Assembly: GCA_002812745.2 (NCBI GenBank)
Contig: NCSJ02000272.1
Coordinates: 1 to 58,476 of the forward strand
Source: Scytalidium lignicola
Lineage: Eukaryota; Ascomycota; Leotiomycetes
Length of the DNA: 58,476 nt
Reading direction: 5' to 3'
Shown: positions 34,873-45,627 of the stretch, one piece after another
How positions within the stretch are numbered: the stretch's first letter is position 1
How the letters are laid out: each line of letters opens with the position of its first letter
Made by a program: the position numbers and the translations under genes
Notes under the pieces: model-generated
The model's input: the letters and a program-made list of their open reading frames with translations, nothing else
Told to the model about the DNA's origin: nothing
Database searches by the model: none

Positions 34873-35223
34873 TGTTATAAAACTATGTTATCCAGGTTAC
34901 TGGATAGTCAGGGGTAAGGTAGATGTTCAGGGACAGTGGAAACATGTAATATAAGTAATTAAGTCAAAGGTAGGATCTAGTAATGTATTTAGGTTGAATA
35001 CAAGGAGTTTACTCTTATGTTTTTACAGTATGCTTATATAAATAATGAAATACAGTTGGACTTGTTAGACCCTTCAAGTCTTTTAGGTTTATAGACCCCT
35101 TGGACTCCTTGGGTCCTTTAGGTCTTAATTATATTATGTAATTGCTAGGTTTTCTATATACATTTTACTGTGTATTAAGCTTTAGGCCTACACTAATTAG
35201 CTTGTTAAGTAAAACCTGTAACA
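34873..35223 (-). repeat. 351-bp LTR copy 1 (gypsy-associated)
   Basis: Starts TGTTATAAAACTATG and ends CCTGTAACA, with TGTTA/TAACA inverted termini. It matches 35818-36170 in inverted orientation over its whole length and 58310-58476 in the same orientation. The sense strand is taken as minus because copy 2 lies just before a plus-strand gag. It is moderately RIP-mutated relative to the 58310 copy. Confidence 0.75.
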
Positions 35224-35817
35224 TTATCCCCTTTTTGCATTAGTGTTATCCTAATACTTTAACTATTGTTATGAATATTCCTTTTGTTCATTAATTCTTC
35301 TCTTCTTTTTAACATGCTACTCAAACAACAATGTTCTGAGAGTAATATAGAAGAAAGGATAAGATCAAGAAAATATCAAGAAGTATTAAACTTAGGAGAT
35401 TATATAGTAAAATACAATATTAAGATGTCTTCTTGTGGTTTTTATGTTTAAAATGGTTTGACTTGCTTGATGGTTTCTGAATCCAACCATTGTAATAAGT
35501 ATACTCAGCAGAAGTATAAGTATAAGAGTGAGGGTATTCTTGTAATCTCCTAAGAGACCCTTGATAAGGAGGAGGTTTGTCTTGAGGCTGAGGAGGAGAA
35601 GGCTACTTAGGCTATGGTTGAAAACATAACTTATCTTGTTTATCTTCATATATAAAAAAAAGTTCTTTTGCAAATATACTAGTAAAATGATTTACTGTGG
35701 ACTTTCCTCTTTAGATAAGTTGAATGTCATAAAAGAGAAAGAGAGGCAAGAGAAGTTATCTGAAGAGTTATGTTCTGTTTACACAAGTAAGACCTTCTCT
35801 TTTATTGTTAACTTTTT
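35224..35817 (+). mobile_element. Retroelement-associated small-ORF remnant between inverted LTRs
   Basis: From about 35404 the plus strand reads, with stops, a Cys-containing start, SESNHCNKYTQQKYKYKSEG, a Glu-rich LDKEEVCLEAEEEKAT segment and, in the frame 35636-35830, LSSLDKLNVIKEKERQEKL. A Cys-rich head followed by a charged coiled coil ending in GLxSLDEL-like sequence recurs in small ORFs carried by fungal retroelements. It is degenerate here, and the function is unknown. Confidence 0.4.
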
Positions 35818-36170
35818 GTTATGGGATTGACTGAACAAGCTAATTGGTGTAGGCCTGAGGCTTAGTACATGGCAAGTATGCATAAAGAACTTAACAATTA
35901 AGGAGTTATGTGATTAGGATCATAGGATTAGAGTAATCTAATGATCTAGGAACTTAGATTAAAGGATCAGAGTAATCCAATGATTCAACTGTATTTTATT
36001 ATTTATATAAGCATATTGTAAGAATATAAGAGTAGACTTTTTGTGTTCAACTTAAATATATTACTAGATCTTACCTTTAGCTTAGTTGTCTGTATTATAT
36101 GTTTTTGTTGTCTTTGAACATTTACTTTATTCTTGTTATTTAGTAACCTGGATAGTATAGTTTTGTAATA
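35818..36170 (+). repeat. LTR copy 2, inverted relative to copy 1, probable 5' LTR of the gypsy remnant
   Basis: Starts TGTTATGGGATTGAC and ends TTTTGTAATA, where the expected terminal ACA has become ATA. It is the inverted counterpart of 34873-35223 but carries more C-to-T/G-to-A change. TATTTATATAAGC near 36001 may be its TATA box. A gag-like frame begins about 20 bases downstream, at ATG 36192. Confidence 0.7.
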
Positions 36171-36191
36171 TTTTAAACATTACTTATCTTG

Positions 36192-39100
36192 ATGAATCAG
36201 GATTTAGAAATAAACATACTAGTAGATAATAATAACAAATAATAACCTGAAGAAGGTTTTAAAGAAGGCTTTGAAGAAGACTTTGAAGAGGGATCTAAAG
36301 AAGTATTTGAGGAAAGTTCAGAAGATAACTCTAAAGAAGACTAAGATAAAGACTAGATTATCAAGGAAATTAACATCTAAGAAGGAGTATTAAAGGAAGT
36401 TGTTATACTACTAAAGCAAATTATTAAGTCAACAAAAGGATTAATGATTAGAGAATTGTTAAAAGTTGTAAGAAAGAAGTTAATACCTTTATTACTTAAA
36501 TCTAACTTAAAACTAGTTCTAGTATTAAGAACTTTAAGTCTAGACCTTAATCTAGACTTTAAACTAGAAAACAATATTGAACAAATCTTAATAATAACTT
36601 TTAAAGAAGTTAAAATCATTAGACTAGACTTGTTCTATGAGGATAAAAAGAAACTAAAGGTATATCTTGTTCAAATAAGAACTTATCTAATATTAAATGA
36701 TTATTTACTACCTGAAGATATATATAAGGTTTTATAAACATCAACATACTTGAGAAGAGTAATTAAAACTTAGTTTTAGTCTTTTAAGGACAAATAGTTT
36801 ATAATAAATGGGGAAATGATGAAATAAGTAATAATCAACATTATTATAAGTTAGGTCAATTATATAAGAGAACTCAAATGCTTGTATAAAGATGTTGATG
36901 AAAAAAGGAATGTTAAGAGATGACTAGCTTATCTTAAGCAAACTAAGAGCTTTAGTAAATATGCAATACTTTATTGTTAATATATAGTATTAGTCAATTA
37001 AGAAGANGAAGTACATATACATTANTATAAGATTAGNNTAAAGGACTTTATNAAGGAGGAATTATATTGATAACTTATAATTATTATATTTAATACTCTT
37101 ATTGACTTATNTATTAAGATTAAGAATGAACAATATAAGATAAGCTTGGACAAAAAGAGTAAATCTTACTTTAATAAAAGAAAGACTGATAATAAGAAGG
37201 ATTAAGAAGACTTTATAAAGTTAAATACTATGNAAAAAAGGNAAAAACCTTTAAANNAAAAGNAAAGAAGTACTTTGAAGGAAGAAATAAGAAAGGGAAT
37301 TCCTTTNGAATCTCCTTTAAAGAACTTGANAANAGAAGAAANAANAAGTTATNTTTTAANTNNAANCTTCTTNNACATATAANNAATATTCATAANAAGG
37401 ANAATAANTTAAGTATNTTANTTAAAGTTANANNNATAAGAATCTTAAGAATTAANGATATCTTNTTAAAATNATNAAAGGAAGAAAGCTTAAANTTAGA
37501 AGANATNTTNANTAANGAAGTTANTAAGATAACATTTATGATAATNAAAAAAGNACTTAGTATATAAGATATCCTTAAGATAATAAACAAGTTAAGAACT
37601 TGGACAAATGAAGATTAATTCTAAGAGTTAATAGAATTTAAATGATTATATTAATAAACTTNAAGAGTATATTAACAAAACAATATCTTGTTTTTGAAAA
37701 AGTATTAATCTTGAAATACTATCTAACAATTAGTATACNAAGATTAAGAGGATAAGAAATCNTAGACANAAGNNAANATTNTAAGACTNTATAATAAAAG
37801 NAAGNNATTGTTNAAGAATAAGAANTTAANCTTGAAGATCTTGNTTTANTNTATAANACTAANCTTTANAGTATTATNATAAAGAAAAGNANATATAANT
37901 NCTTCTTANNANTAAAAAGNACTTAAATNNAAGACAACTTTCNANTAAATACTTAAGGATGCTTAGATGGTAATAGAAGAAGGATTAANCTATGTTATAT
38001 AAGGACAATATAACTTATAATGAGAAGGCTATTTAATGATGACTTTNTAACAAGATNGAACAAANGTAAAAATATANTATANAGAAATNTAAGGNTTANG
38101 AAAATCAATAGAATAATTNNNTGAAGNTGAATANTATTATANTTAACAAANGGAACTTNTNAAGATTATTNTTAAACAAGTTAANTAAGATNTAAAAGCT
38201 TTACTTATAATTAATGAATTAAAGGAAGATTTATTACCTTTAAAGNTANTTATCATATTATTAANNGAAGATGAGTTAATACAAAGGATTAATTAACAGT
38301 TNAACTAAGAAGTAATAATATATCCTTTGAATTCTAGAAAAAGAATTCTNAANGAGAGTAATGTCTTTATCATTNANATAAGAGAATACCTTAGAAATGA
38401 AAATAGTAGAATGAGTATAAGATGTACANNTANATTNATNAATNATAAAAGCCTTGANAGNACTAAGATTAAAAGATCTTNTTAAAAGATGAACAATATT
38501 NTTTGAAGNAANTCTAAGAAAATACTGAANATCTNAAAATCAAGGATAATATATTAGTCAATAATATTAAGAATGTTAATCTTTACTTTATGAACAGTAA
38601 AAGTTCATTATACATAAACATAAAACTATATAAAAAGCTAGTAANAGCCTTAATTGATTTAANAGTTAAAAGAAACTTNATNAGTAAATAAGTTNTAAAA
38701 CAACTTAAACTTAATATAAGAGTTAAAAAAAGACAATTACTTGATATTATTAGTAAATGGTAATATAGTCAAAAGAGTAGTTAATGTCTAAACTTGTGAA
38801 CTAAACATAAGGATTAATAATAATTATCAGGAAAGAATATCCTTTGATGTTATACAATTAAGAAGTTATCAAGTTATACTAGGAATTAAATGAATAAAGA
38901 AGTATAATCTGATAATTAATTAGAGAATAAGTATAATTACCTTCTTAAAGGAAGAATAGAATTCAATGTTTTTAAAAGTTATTTATATTGACAAAACCTT
39001 AAAATATATTCTTAAAGAATATTATAAATAATTAAAGCTATTTACAAAAAGACTTAATGATTTAACTTTACCTGAGTATAAATTATAAGATTATAAGATA

Positions 39101-39560
39101 AAGTTTAAAGAGAGGTTCAGATTAGCTTATAGACTAATTTATTAAACAACTCTTACTAAGGATAAGGTAATGAAAAAATAATTACTTGAGAAAATAATTC
39201 TTAGAAGTTTATACAAAGAAGGTTATAGTGAAGTTAGAGTATTATTATATTATATAAAGAAAGAAGATAATCCATTAGGACAACTTTATAATAACTATAA
39301 ACATTTGAATAGTAAAACTAAAAAAAGACTGATATCTCTTATTATTAATAAATTTAATAATAGATAAGTTAAAAGGAGTTGTTATATTTACTAAGTTAAA
39401 CTTGTAATTAGTATTTAATCTTGGTTAAGATTAAAAGGAGTAAATAAATGGAAAAGTTAAGTATTTAAACAAAAGAATGACTAAATATTTGAAATCAGAT
39501 TAAAGTAATTAGCTATTTTGTACAGAATTATTTCTTTTAACTTTATAGTTGTTGAGTTAT
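36192..39560 (+). mobile_element. Ty3/gypsy retrotransposon remnant (gag, protease, RT), RIP-mutated
   Basis: Plus-strand pieces in order: an acidic gag head after ATG 36192; the frame 36444-36737, ending in DKKKLKVYLVQIRTYLILND and LLPEDIYKVL, a gypsy gag capsid motif; further gag with RELKCLYKDVDEKRN and LKQTKSFSKYA (36850-36970); a protease-like region near 38600-38690 (ALIDL, the usual DSG lost); and RT near 39100-39360 with EYSEVRV-like and YNNYKHLNSKTKKRL segments. Gag-protease-RT order supports Ty3/gypsy. Stops are everywhere. More than 100 bases between about 37000 and 38530 are unresolved, so frame reading is limited there. The element stops inside RT; no integrase or 3' LTR follows before the GC-balanced island at 39590. 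Confidence 0.7.
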
Positions 39561-39596
39561 TAATGTACAGTTTTCGTTGATTTTGCAGTAAATTTC

Positions 39597-39722
39597 AGTG
39601 GGCCGGTAGACCGGGTGGGCCGGTGGACTGGGAATTACGTTAGTTAATCTTGTGCAAACTTTAACGTAATCCACGAGAGCGATCCGCCCAAGCGAGCGAT
39701 CCAGACAAGCGCGCGGCCCACT
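39597..39722. repeat. 126-bp inverted-repeat segment at the edge of the RIP block
   Basis: AGTGGGCCG at 39597-39605 is the inverted complement of CGGCCCACT at 39714-39722, and inside it ATTACGTTA (about 39633) faces TTAACGTAAT (about 39661). The segment is GC-rich next to very AT-rich sequence. It could be a tiny MITE or the end of a larger element; no target duplication is evident. Confidence 0.4.
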
Positions 39723-39930
39723 ACCATCATCATCATCTCAACTTTGCAGGTGAACACCACCATTATTTATTTATTTTATCTTATTTATTATACATTTGAT
39801 CATCTAATCTTTGTACATGTTCCTGCAGTATGATTATAGCCGTTGCACACATAACAGCTTAGTGATGTAAGTTAAGTTAAGCGATGTTTCATTTCGCCAC
39901 ATGCCTTAGGCCAAAAGAAAGGCATCAAAA

Positions 39931-40056
39931 CCTCGCTATCGACTTCCTGCGAAGCCTCGCCATTGACTTCCTTCGAAAGACCTCGCCATCGACTTCCTGC
40001 GAAGCCTCGCCATTGACTTCCTTCGAAAAACCTCGCCATCGACTTCCTCCCGAAAG
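39931..40056. repeat. Tandem repeat of 24/26-bp units
   Basis: Five head-to-tail units of the form CCTCGCCATCGACTTCCTGC plus a 4-6 base tail (GAAG or GAAAGA) alternate between a GCGAAG and a TTCGAAA variant, giving a 50-bp higher-order period. The array ends about 30 bp from the aldolase stop codon, in its 3' flank. Confidence 0.8.
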
Positions 40057-40085
40057 AATCCGCTCCATCTTTAACCCTGCGAGCT

Positions 40086-40987
40086 CTAAGCCCGCCCGCT
40101 ACTAGCGCAGAGATCACAGAGACGTTCAATTTCTTTCTGCATAATCGCGATTCCTTCATCCATCATTCCTGTGATAGGCAAAAGGGTCCCCCTATCTCTC
40201 AGGTACCTGCTCCAAATGGCGAGATGGCGATTGAGGTTCACCTTGGCGACGCCATGCCGAACGGATTGCTTCACCTCTAGATCGCCTGTTGTACCGTGCA
40301 AGACTAATTGTACCTGGCCTTGGACAGCGTTCTTGATGGACGTAAGTCTGTCATATTCGAATTGAAATGGACCATCTGGATGCCCGCCGTGAACGTTCCC
40401 AATCGAAGGTGCAAGGAAGTCGATGCCAGTGTTCATGAATTGAAGTGCCATCTCAGGCGTAGTCCGTATATTTCCCAGAACACCTGTATCCTTGAGACCA
40501 TCTTCTCCGCCTTCAATGCGACCTGCCTCTGCTTCGACGGCAATACCTCGGGCATGACAATACTCTGTCAACTCTTTGGTTTTCTTCAGATTGTCAACCA
40601 AATCGTAATGAGACATATCGATCATGATGGAATCAAAAGGTAGTGACGCAGCATACTTGATTTGCTGCTCGTCCTGTTCATGGTCTAGATGTAAGGCTAC
40701 AGGTACCTTTGCTTGCATACATGCTTCAGCAGCCAAATGTACGAGAAGAGGCCCATATTGGTGAAGTGCATGCGGAAAAAGCATCACCATGGCTGGCGAT
40801 TGTTTTGCTTCCGCAGCACATATAGCACTCAGGATTTGTTCCATATTGTACTACATTTGTATAAGCATCGGAAAGATCAGTACAATCGTCTTTGCAAGGC
40901 ACTTACGCAGACAATGGCAGGAATCCCATAGTTGCCTTCTGCTGCAGCTTTCAACATGCGTATACTTTTGTTCTTCGTAATATCCAT
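40086..40987 (-). CDS. Class II ketose-bisphosphate aldolase (fructose/tagatose type)
   Basis: Two minus-strand exons, 40987-40907 and 40850-40086, give 281 aa; the 56-bp intron has GTAAGT and a TGTAG acceptor and joins AIVC to YNMEQIL. The start MDITKNKSIRML is followed by AAAEGNYGIPA, as in the family. Zinc and substrate residues are visible: ALHLDHEQD (His81, Asp83, His84), the SIGNVHGGHP segment (His181) and VLHGTTG (His212). These enzymes cleave ketose-1,6-bisphosphates, or related substrates, to dihydroxyacetone phosphate plus an aldehyde, using zinc. The sequence is closer to the KbaY/GatY-like branch than to the long glycolytic enzyme of fungi (about 360 aa), so a catabolic role is more likely than glycolysis. 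It is divergent from the permease at 41391. Confidence 0.88.
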
Positions 40988-41390
40988 TTCGAATGAGCTT
41001 GGAACTTGAGAGCAGAATTCAATCGAATCTATGGAACAGAGGAACGCCTTTTTTGTAGCCCAATCAAGCGCCACAGAAAAAGTGTTGCCCAAGCTTTATC
41101 ATGTGAGAATTTGTCGAAGAAAATTGTAATCTAGCAGGGGCCTCAAATTAGTCTCAACTCGCTATTGAATTCCTAATGCCTGAGATAAGGATACCGTTCT
41201 ATCAAAGTCTACTCACGATGGAGTGTCCCACGAGAGCAACATAAAGACGTGCGAGATAACAGATTTAACGATCCGGGCCTATAAAAGCTCACAAAGTCCA
41301 TGTCTAAGCTTGTTTCAATTTGTGTTGGGTATCATTCTTTTTTGACCATCGTTGATATCTTCGCGCGATTTACACCATATTTTTGCACTA
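40988..41390. promoter_or_regulatory. Shared divergent promoter of aldolase and permease
   Basis: These 403 bp separate the two start codons. A TATAAAA box lies at 41280-41286, about 105 bp before the permease ATG and 40-60 bp before a pyrimidine-rich stretch suited to transcription start. No TATA box is clear for the aldolase. The short divergent spacing suggests shared regulation. Confidence 0.5.
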
Positions 41391-43461
41391 ATGGAAGAAG
41401 TTAAAGCGAGCAAGACGCCAAAGAGTGCGCTGGACGTGGATGTTGTAACTGGGGAGATTGTCGAACTTCATCCTGATGGCAATCATGCTGTGAGATCAAA
41501 ACATGGCGACTACAAGCGAACCATATCATCAACCCAAATTCATGTATGGAGCCTCTTTCATAGAGCTGATATTCGGCTCTTGTAATTAATTTATCTATCC
41601 CAGGTCATCACACTTGGATCTAATATCGGAAGTGGGCTTTTCATTGCCACTGGTAAAGGCATAGCAAACGGTGAGCTTTTATCATTTTCCTACCTTTCTC
41701 TCGACATAAATCTGCCTGAGCTGCATGATGCATAATGAAAGCGCTGACAAAGAAATGCGATAGCTGGACCACTTGGAGCAGTCATAGCTTATGGATTGGT
41801 GGCAAGCTGTGTTGCTGCTGTCCTTCAGGTATTGGGCGAGATGACCATTGCATTCCCTACTTCCGGTAACTTCATCGACTACGCAGATCGATTCGTCGAC
41901 CCCTCGTTGGCTTTCGCTGCTGGCTTTGCCGAGTGGCTTGGTAATCACCATCTGCCGATATCATATGTTACTTTCTTCTTCACTAACCAAACAAGGGTGG
42001 TGCGCGGTACTTGGGGCTGAAGCCACATTCTTTAGTCTGATTATCAGTACGTGGAATTCGGCTTTCCCCGAGGTCGCTGGAGGTATGTAGGCTAAGGCGC
42101 TTGCTATGGGGGTGCTATCTGACTTCGTATAGTGACAATCTTCATCGTGGGTGCAATAGTCCTTTTCAGCTTGCCCAATCGGTGGTTCGCCTGGTTCGAA
42201 TACTTCACTTCCATCCTCAAGGTCTTTGCCATTACATTATTTCTCATTTTAGACTTCGCGATCATATTCGGAGCTGGTCCGAAGGGTAAAGTCCACCACG
42301 GTGAGACCTGGAACGCTGGACCAGTATTCAAGAATGGGTTCAATGTATGAATCTTGAGACTTGGAACATATTTGGCTATCTGAGTCTAACGCAACAACAG
42401 GGGTTCTCGACTTCCAGTTTACTGGCTTTATGGGCCATGTCAGATCAAGTTTTCATTACCATTATGGTTGGTGAGGCAGAAAGTCCTCGATATGCCATGT
42501 CGCGAGCGGCTAAGACCGTACCTGTCCGTGTCGCACTGCTTTACCTCCTGACGATTACCTTCTCTTCTCTCCTAATTAGCCCTAACGACCCACGATTATT
42601 CGGAGGGTCTGCGATTACTCAGTCACCCTTTACAATAGCCCTCAAGGATGCCGGCATTCACGGTCTTGATCAATTCCTCAACGTTGTCATCTTGATAAGC
42701 TGCTTTGGTTTTGGCGCAGAAAGTATCTACGTCGCGTCGAGAATTCTCAGGGCTCTGTCGCACCAACGCCTTATACCAGAGTTTATCGCAAGGGTAGACT
42801 CTCGTGGAAGACCAATCTGGTCGTTGATAATCACCGGTTCAATCTCAATTGCCTTGACGTATCTGAATTTCAGCAGTGAGCAGAGCCTAAATCTGGCAGT
42901 GTGTGGAAACGAATCACTAAGCATCGATTACAGCGACTGGAACTACAATTTTCAATTGGCTCGTTTCGATTACATCTTCGGCTTTCTTCACAGTGTGGAT
43001 CATCATCTCCATCACTTCATTCCGTTTTCGAGCCGCCTTGAAAAAGCAGAAAGATCCATTGTTCAAAGAAGTATTCGCGTTCCGCACTTGGGCCTGGCCC
43101 CTGCCCACCATCTGGCTACTGACCTGCAGTGTTTTTCTCCTTGTCTGTTGTATATACAGCGGATTATATCCTCTTGTAAGCTCCAACCAACGTCGATATT
43201 GTTCCAAAATGCTGACTGAAATCGAAGGGCTCTGATAAGGTGTCTGCGTACAACTTCTTCCAATATATGATTGGCGTTGTGATCGTGTTAGTTTTCTCTC
43301 TTGCCCACAAGGTGATCTACCGCACCAAGTTCCGAGCAGCTAGTGAGGTGGATCTGCAGAGTGGACGACGAACTTTGCAAGAGCCAGAAATCGCAATGCT
43401 GAAAAGATATTATGATCAGCCAGCATGGCGTAGAGCTCTCACCTATGTCAAGTTCTGGTAA
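41391..43461 (+). CDS. APC-superfamily amino-acid permease
   Basis: Eight exons, 41391-41543, 41604-41670, 41764-41940, 41996-42082, 42133-42344, 42401-42875, 42934-43175 and 43228-43461, give 548 aa with all phases agreeing; introns are 50-93 bp, GT-AG. A hydrophilic N-terminus leads to TM1 with the substrate motif ITLGSNIGSGLFIATGKG, then VLGEMTIAFPTSGNFIDYAD and FAEWLGWCAVLGAE, the standard fungal amino-acid permease signature. About twelve membrane helices follow, with SDQVFITIMVGEAESPR in the middle and a cytoplasmic tail ending near YDQPAWRRALTYVKFW. It imports amino acids, probably across the plasma membrane; substrate cannot be predicted. ATG 41391 is preferred over the in-frame ATA-type upstream codons. 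The gene is intact. Confidence 0.92.
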
Positions 43462-44928
43462 TTGATATCTTGCGATAGCTACAAGTGCGATGGATACATT
43501 ATAATGGGTTTTATTTTTCTCTAATGATAAATCTGAACCCAGATCTCTTCGGTAGAGCGACTGTTTGATCAATTGCGCACAGAATGCTGTGAGGTATGGT
43601 CAGCGCATGAATAGCTTGCGGAGATAGAGGTGGCAATACTTTAATGGAAGACGTGTTCTTGTCTTGACTGCGGTGGTTGAGCCCAAGTTGTTTCAGTGTC
43701 TTGAAAATTACAAACAATCTCAATAATTATCCGTCAAATTGGACATTTCTCGTATTTCGGCGAGGCTAAAGCCAAAACACAAGAATGATTTGGCATCTTC
43801 TCTAATCATGCAGCTTCATCAAGCCTTTTCAAATCAAAATTACAATTCATTTTAGCGTTGAAGTGCGAGAGAGAATTGACACCCTTGTACATCTCTATCG
43901 CATTATCAAAGAGGGCTCAACTCATTCCAACCGTCAATTCATTCCAACCGGCCGACCGCCCAGTCATGATCGCCTACCACCTAACGCAATCCATTGAGTT
44001 CAACGCCGCCATGGATGATTTTCAAGCTACTAGCAAGAGCACAAATGAATTATGCCGACATCGTATTTACACTTGGCCAATAGTATAGGGCAACCAGGTA
44101 ATTTGTCCCAGCTGCAGGACGAAGAAGACATAAAATCTCAGGGTCCAAGCTTTTCAGATGAAAATGCCGCCTAAGATCAGGGTCTACACCAAGCCGGGAT
44201 TCTTTATTCCTCTGGTCAGAAGCCTTTTATGTCGATTAGAGCTGCCCATACAGGTATAACCCGCTGCTGACGATATCCCACGCGAGCTCATTGTCGAGTG
44301 TTCCGAGCAGTAATGTAAACTAGAACACAGGGCGTAGACGAAAGGCTAACGCTCGGTGGAGCCGAACCCTGATAAGCTGCGGAAGAAACGTGAAGAGGGT
44401 TGAGTGCCACAGGGAAAGGCGAAGCTGATGCATGCAGGTGTTGCCCAACGATTCCAGAATGAAGTCTACACCAGCTACACATTCGTTTTGTCTGTTGACA
44501 TTCACTCCCTTCCAATGTGTAATCCCATCCTGACCAATATCCCTGCGATGCGGGACTCCATGTTCTTTCTCACTGCCCACAAATGATACGAGGACCAGTG
44601 AGCACGGGGGATGATTATCTCGTATTAGTGTGATTGAAGGAATAGTTTCATAGACACTAGAACACTATTTCAGTGAAAGACCTGCCTTAGGAACTCTATC
44701 TTCAAAGCCCACATATAGTCGTTCAAATGGTCCAAATTAGGTACTTGATGTGCAATGCACTTCATACACAAACCATTTGTATCATTGCTTGCATGCCAAA
44801 ACCAACCACTTCAATTCCAATCTCAACGTTACACATTGCATCATACCCCGATTCGACACGGTTTCCAAACCCTAGCAAGACGCTGATAATATATATCTAT
44901 AGCTGCAAAAGGCTGCAGTGAACGAAAT
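43462..44928. other. Gene-free end of the GC-balanced island
   Basis: Short frames on both strands lack family resemblance and splice logic. The sequence keeps normal composition until about 44925, where a dispersed repeat starts and AT content rises sharply. Confidence 0.5.
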
Positions 44929-45099
44929 TGTATAATTTTAAGGTTAAAACATTATGTATAATCCTCTTATACTTAATTAACATTTAATATAGTATATTTA
45001 TATTTCTTTTCTAATTTATAAGTATAATAATATAGTTAATTTATAATAATAAGTCTTTGTTATTTATAAATAAGATGTTTATAAAGACTAATAATTATA
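44929..45099. repeat. Dispersed 171-bp repeat, copy A
   Basis: Matches 57941-58111 in the same orientation with no length difference and about 20 substitutions, mostly transitions; both begin TGTATAATT and share AAGGTTAAAACATTAT. It marks the exact left edge of the second RIP block, so it is probably a transposon terminus. Confidence 0.7.
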
Positions 45100-45607
45100 A
45101 TGTTTCCTTTTTAAACTTAATGAATTGTATTCTCTTAGTAGTATTTTAGATTTGTTATTGTAAACATTTATTTAATGATTTTATGTCTTCTTAATTAAGA
45201 TTAATAGCTTAAGTAATTATTAATAAGTTATATAATGNTTTTTAATTAGTAAATTAAAATTATATATACTCCTTGAGTATATTATATAATATATTGTTTT
45301 TTAGTAATAAGATTTTAGTGTATAATTCTTTATAAGCTTATTATTATAATTGTTTTTCTTATTATAAGTTGTAAGTTAGTATACTAACATTTTTAAGTAA
45401 GTAAAATCCTTGTATTATTTAATTGTATAATACTCTTATTAAATTTAATTCCCTTTTTAATAATTAATATTTTGTATTCTTTTACTAGAAAGTTAACCTT
45501 TTTCAGTTATTCTTATTTAAGTTTAACAAATTAAATGTCTTTAATAAATAAGGTATTGTTAGTTTAAAGCTTTATAATATTAAAAGGTTTAATGTTGTAT
45601 AATAAGT

Positions 45608-45627
45608 TATTATTATTATTATTATTC
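45608..45627 (-). repeat. TAA-type simple tail of the LINE
   Basis: A run of about seven TTA/ATT triplets on the plus strand is (TAA)n on the strand coding the LINE, at the position of its 3' end. It supports target-primed insertion of the LINE. Confidence 0.6.

Noticed and set aside
43858..44921. Several short frames after the permease gene
   Set aside because: All are below 100 codons, overlap each other on both strands and lack family motifs or consistent splice sites.
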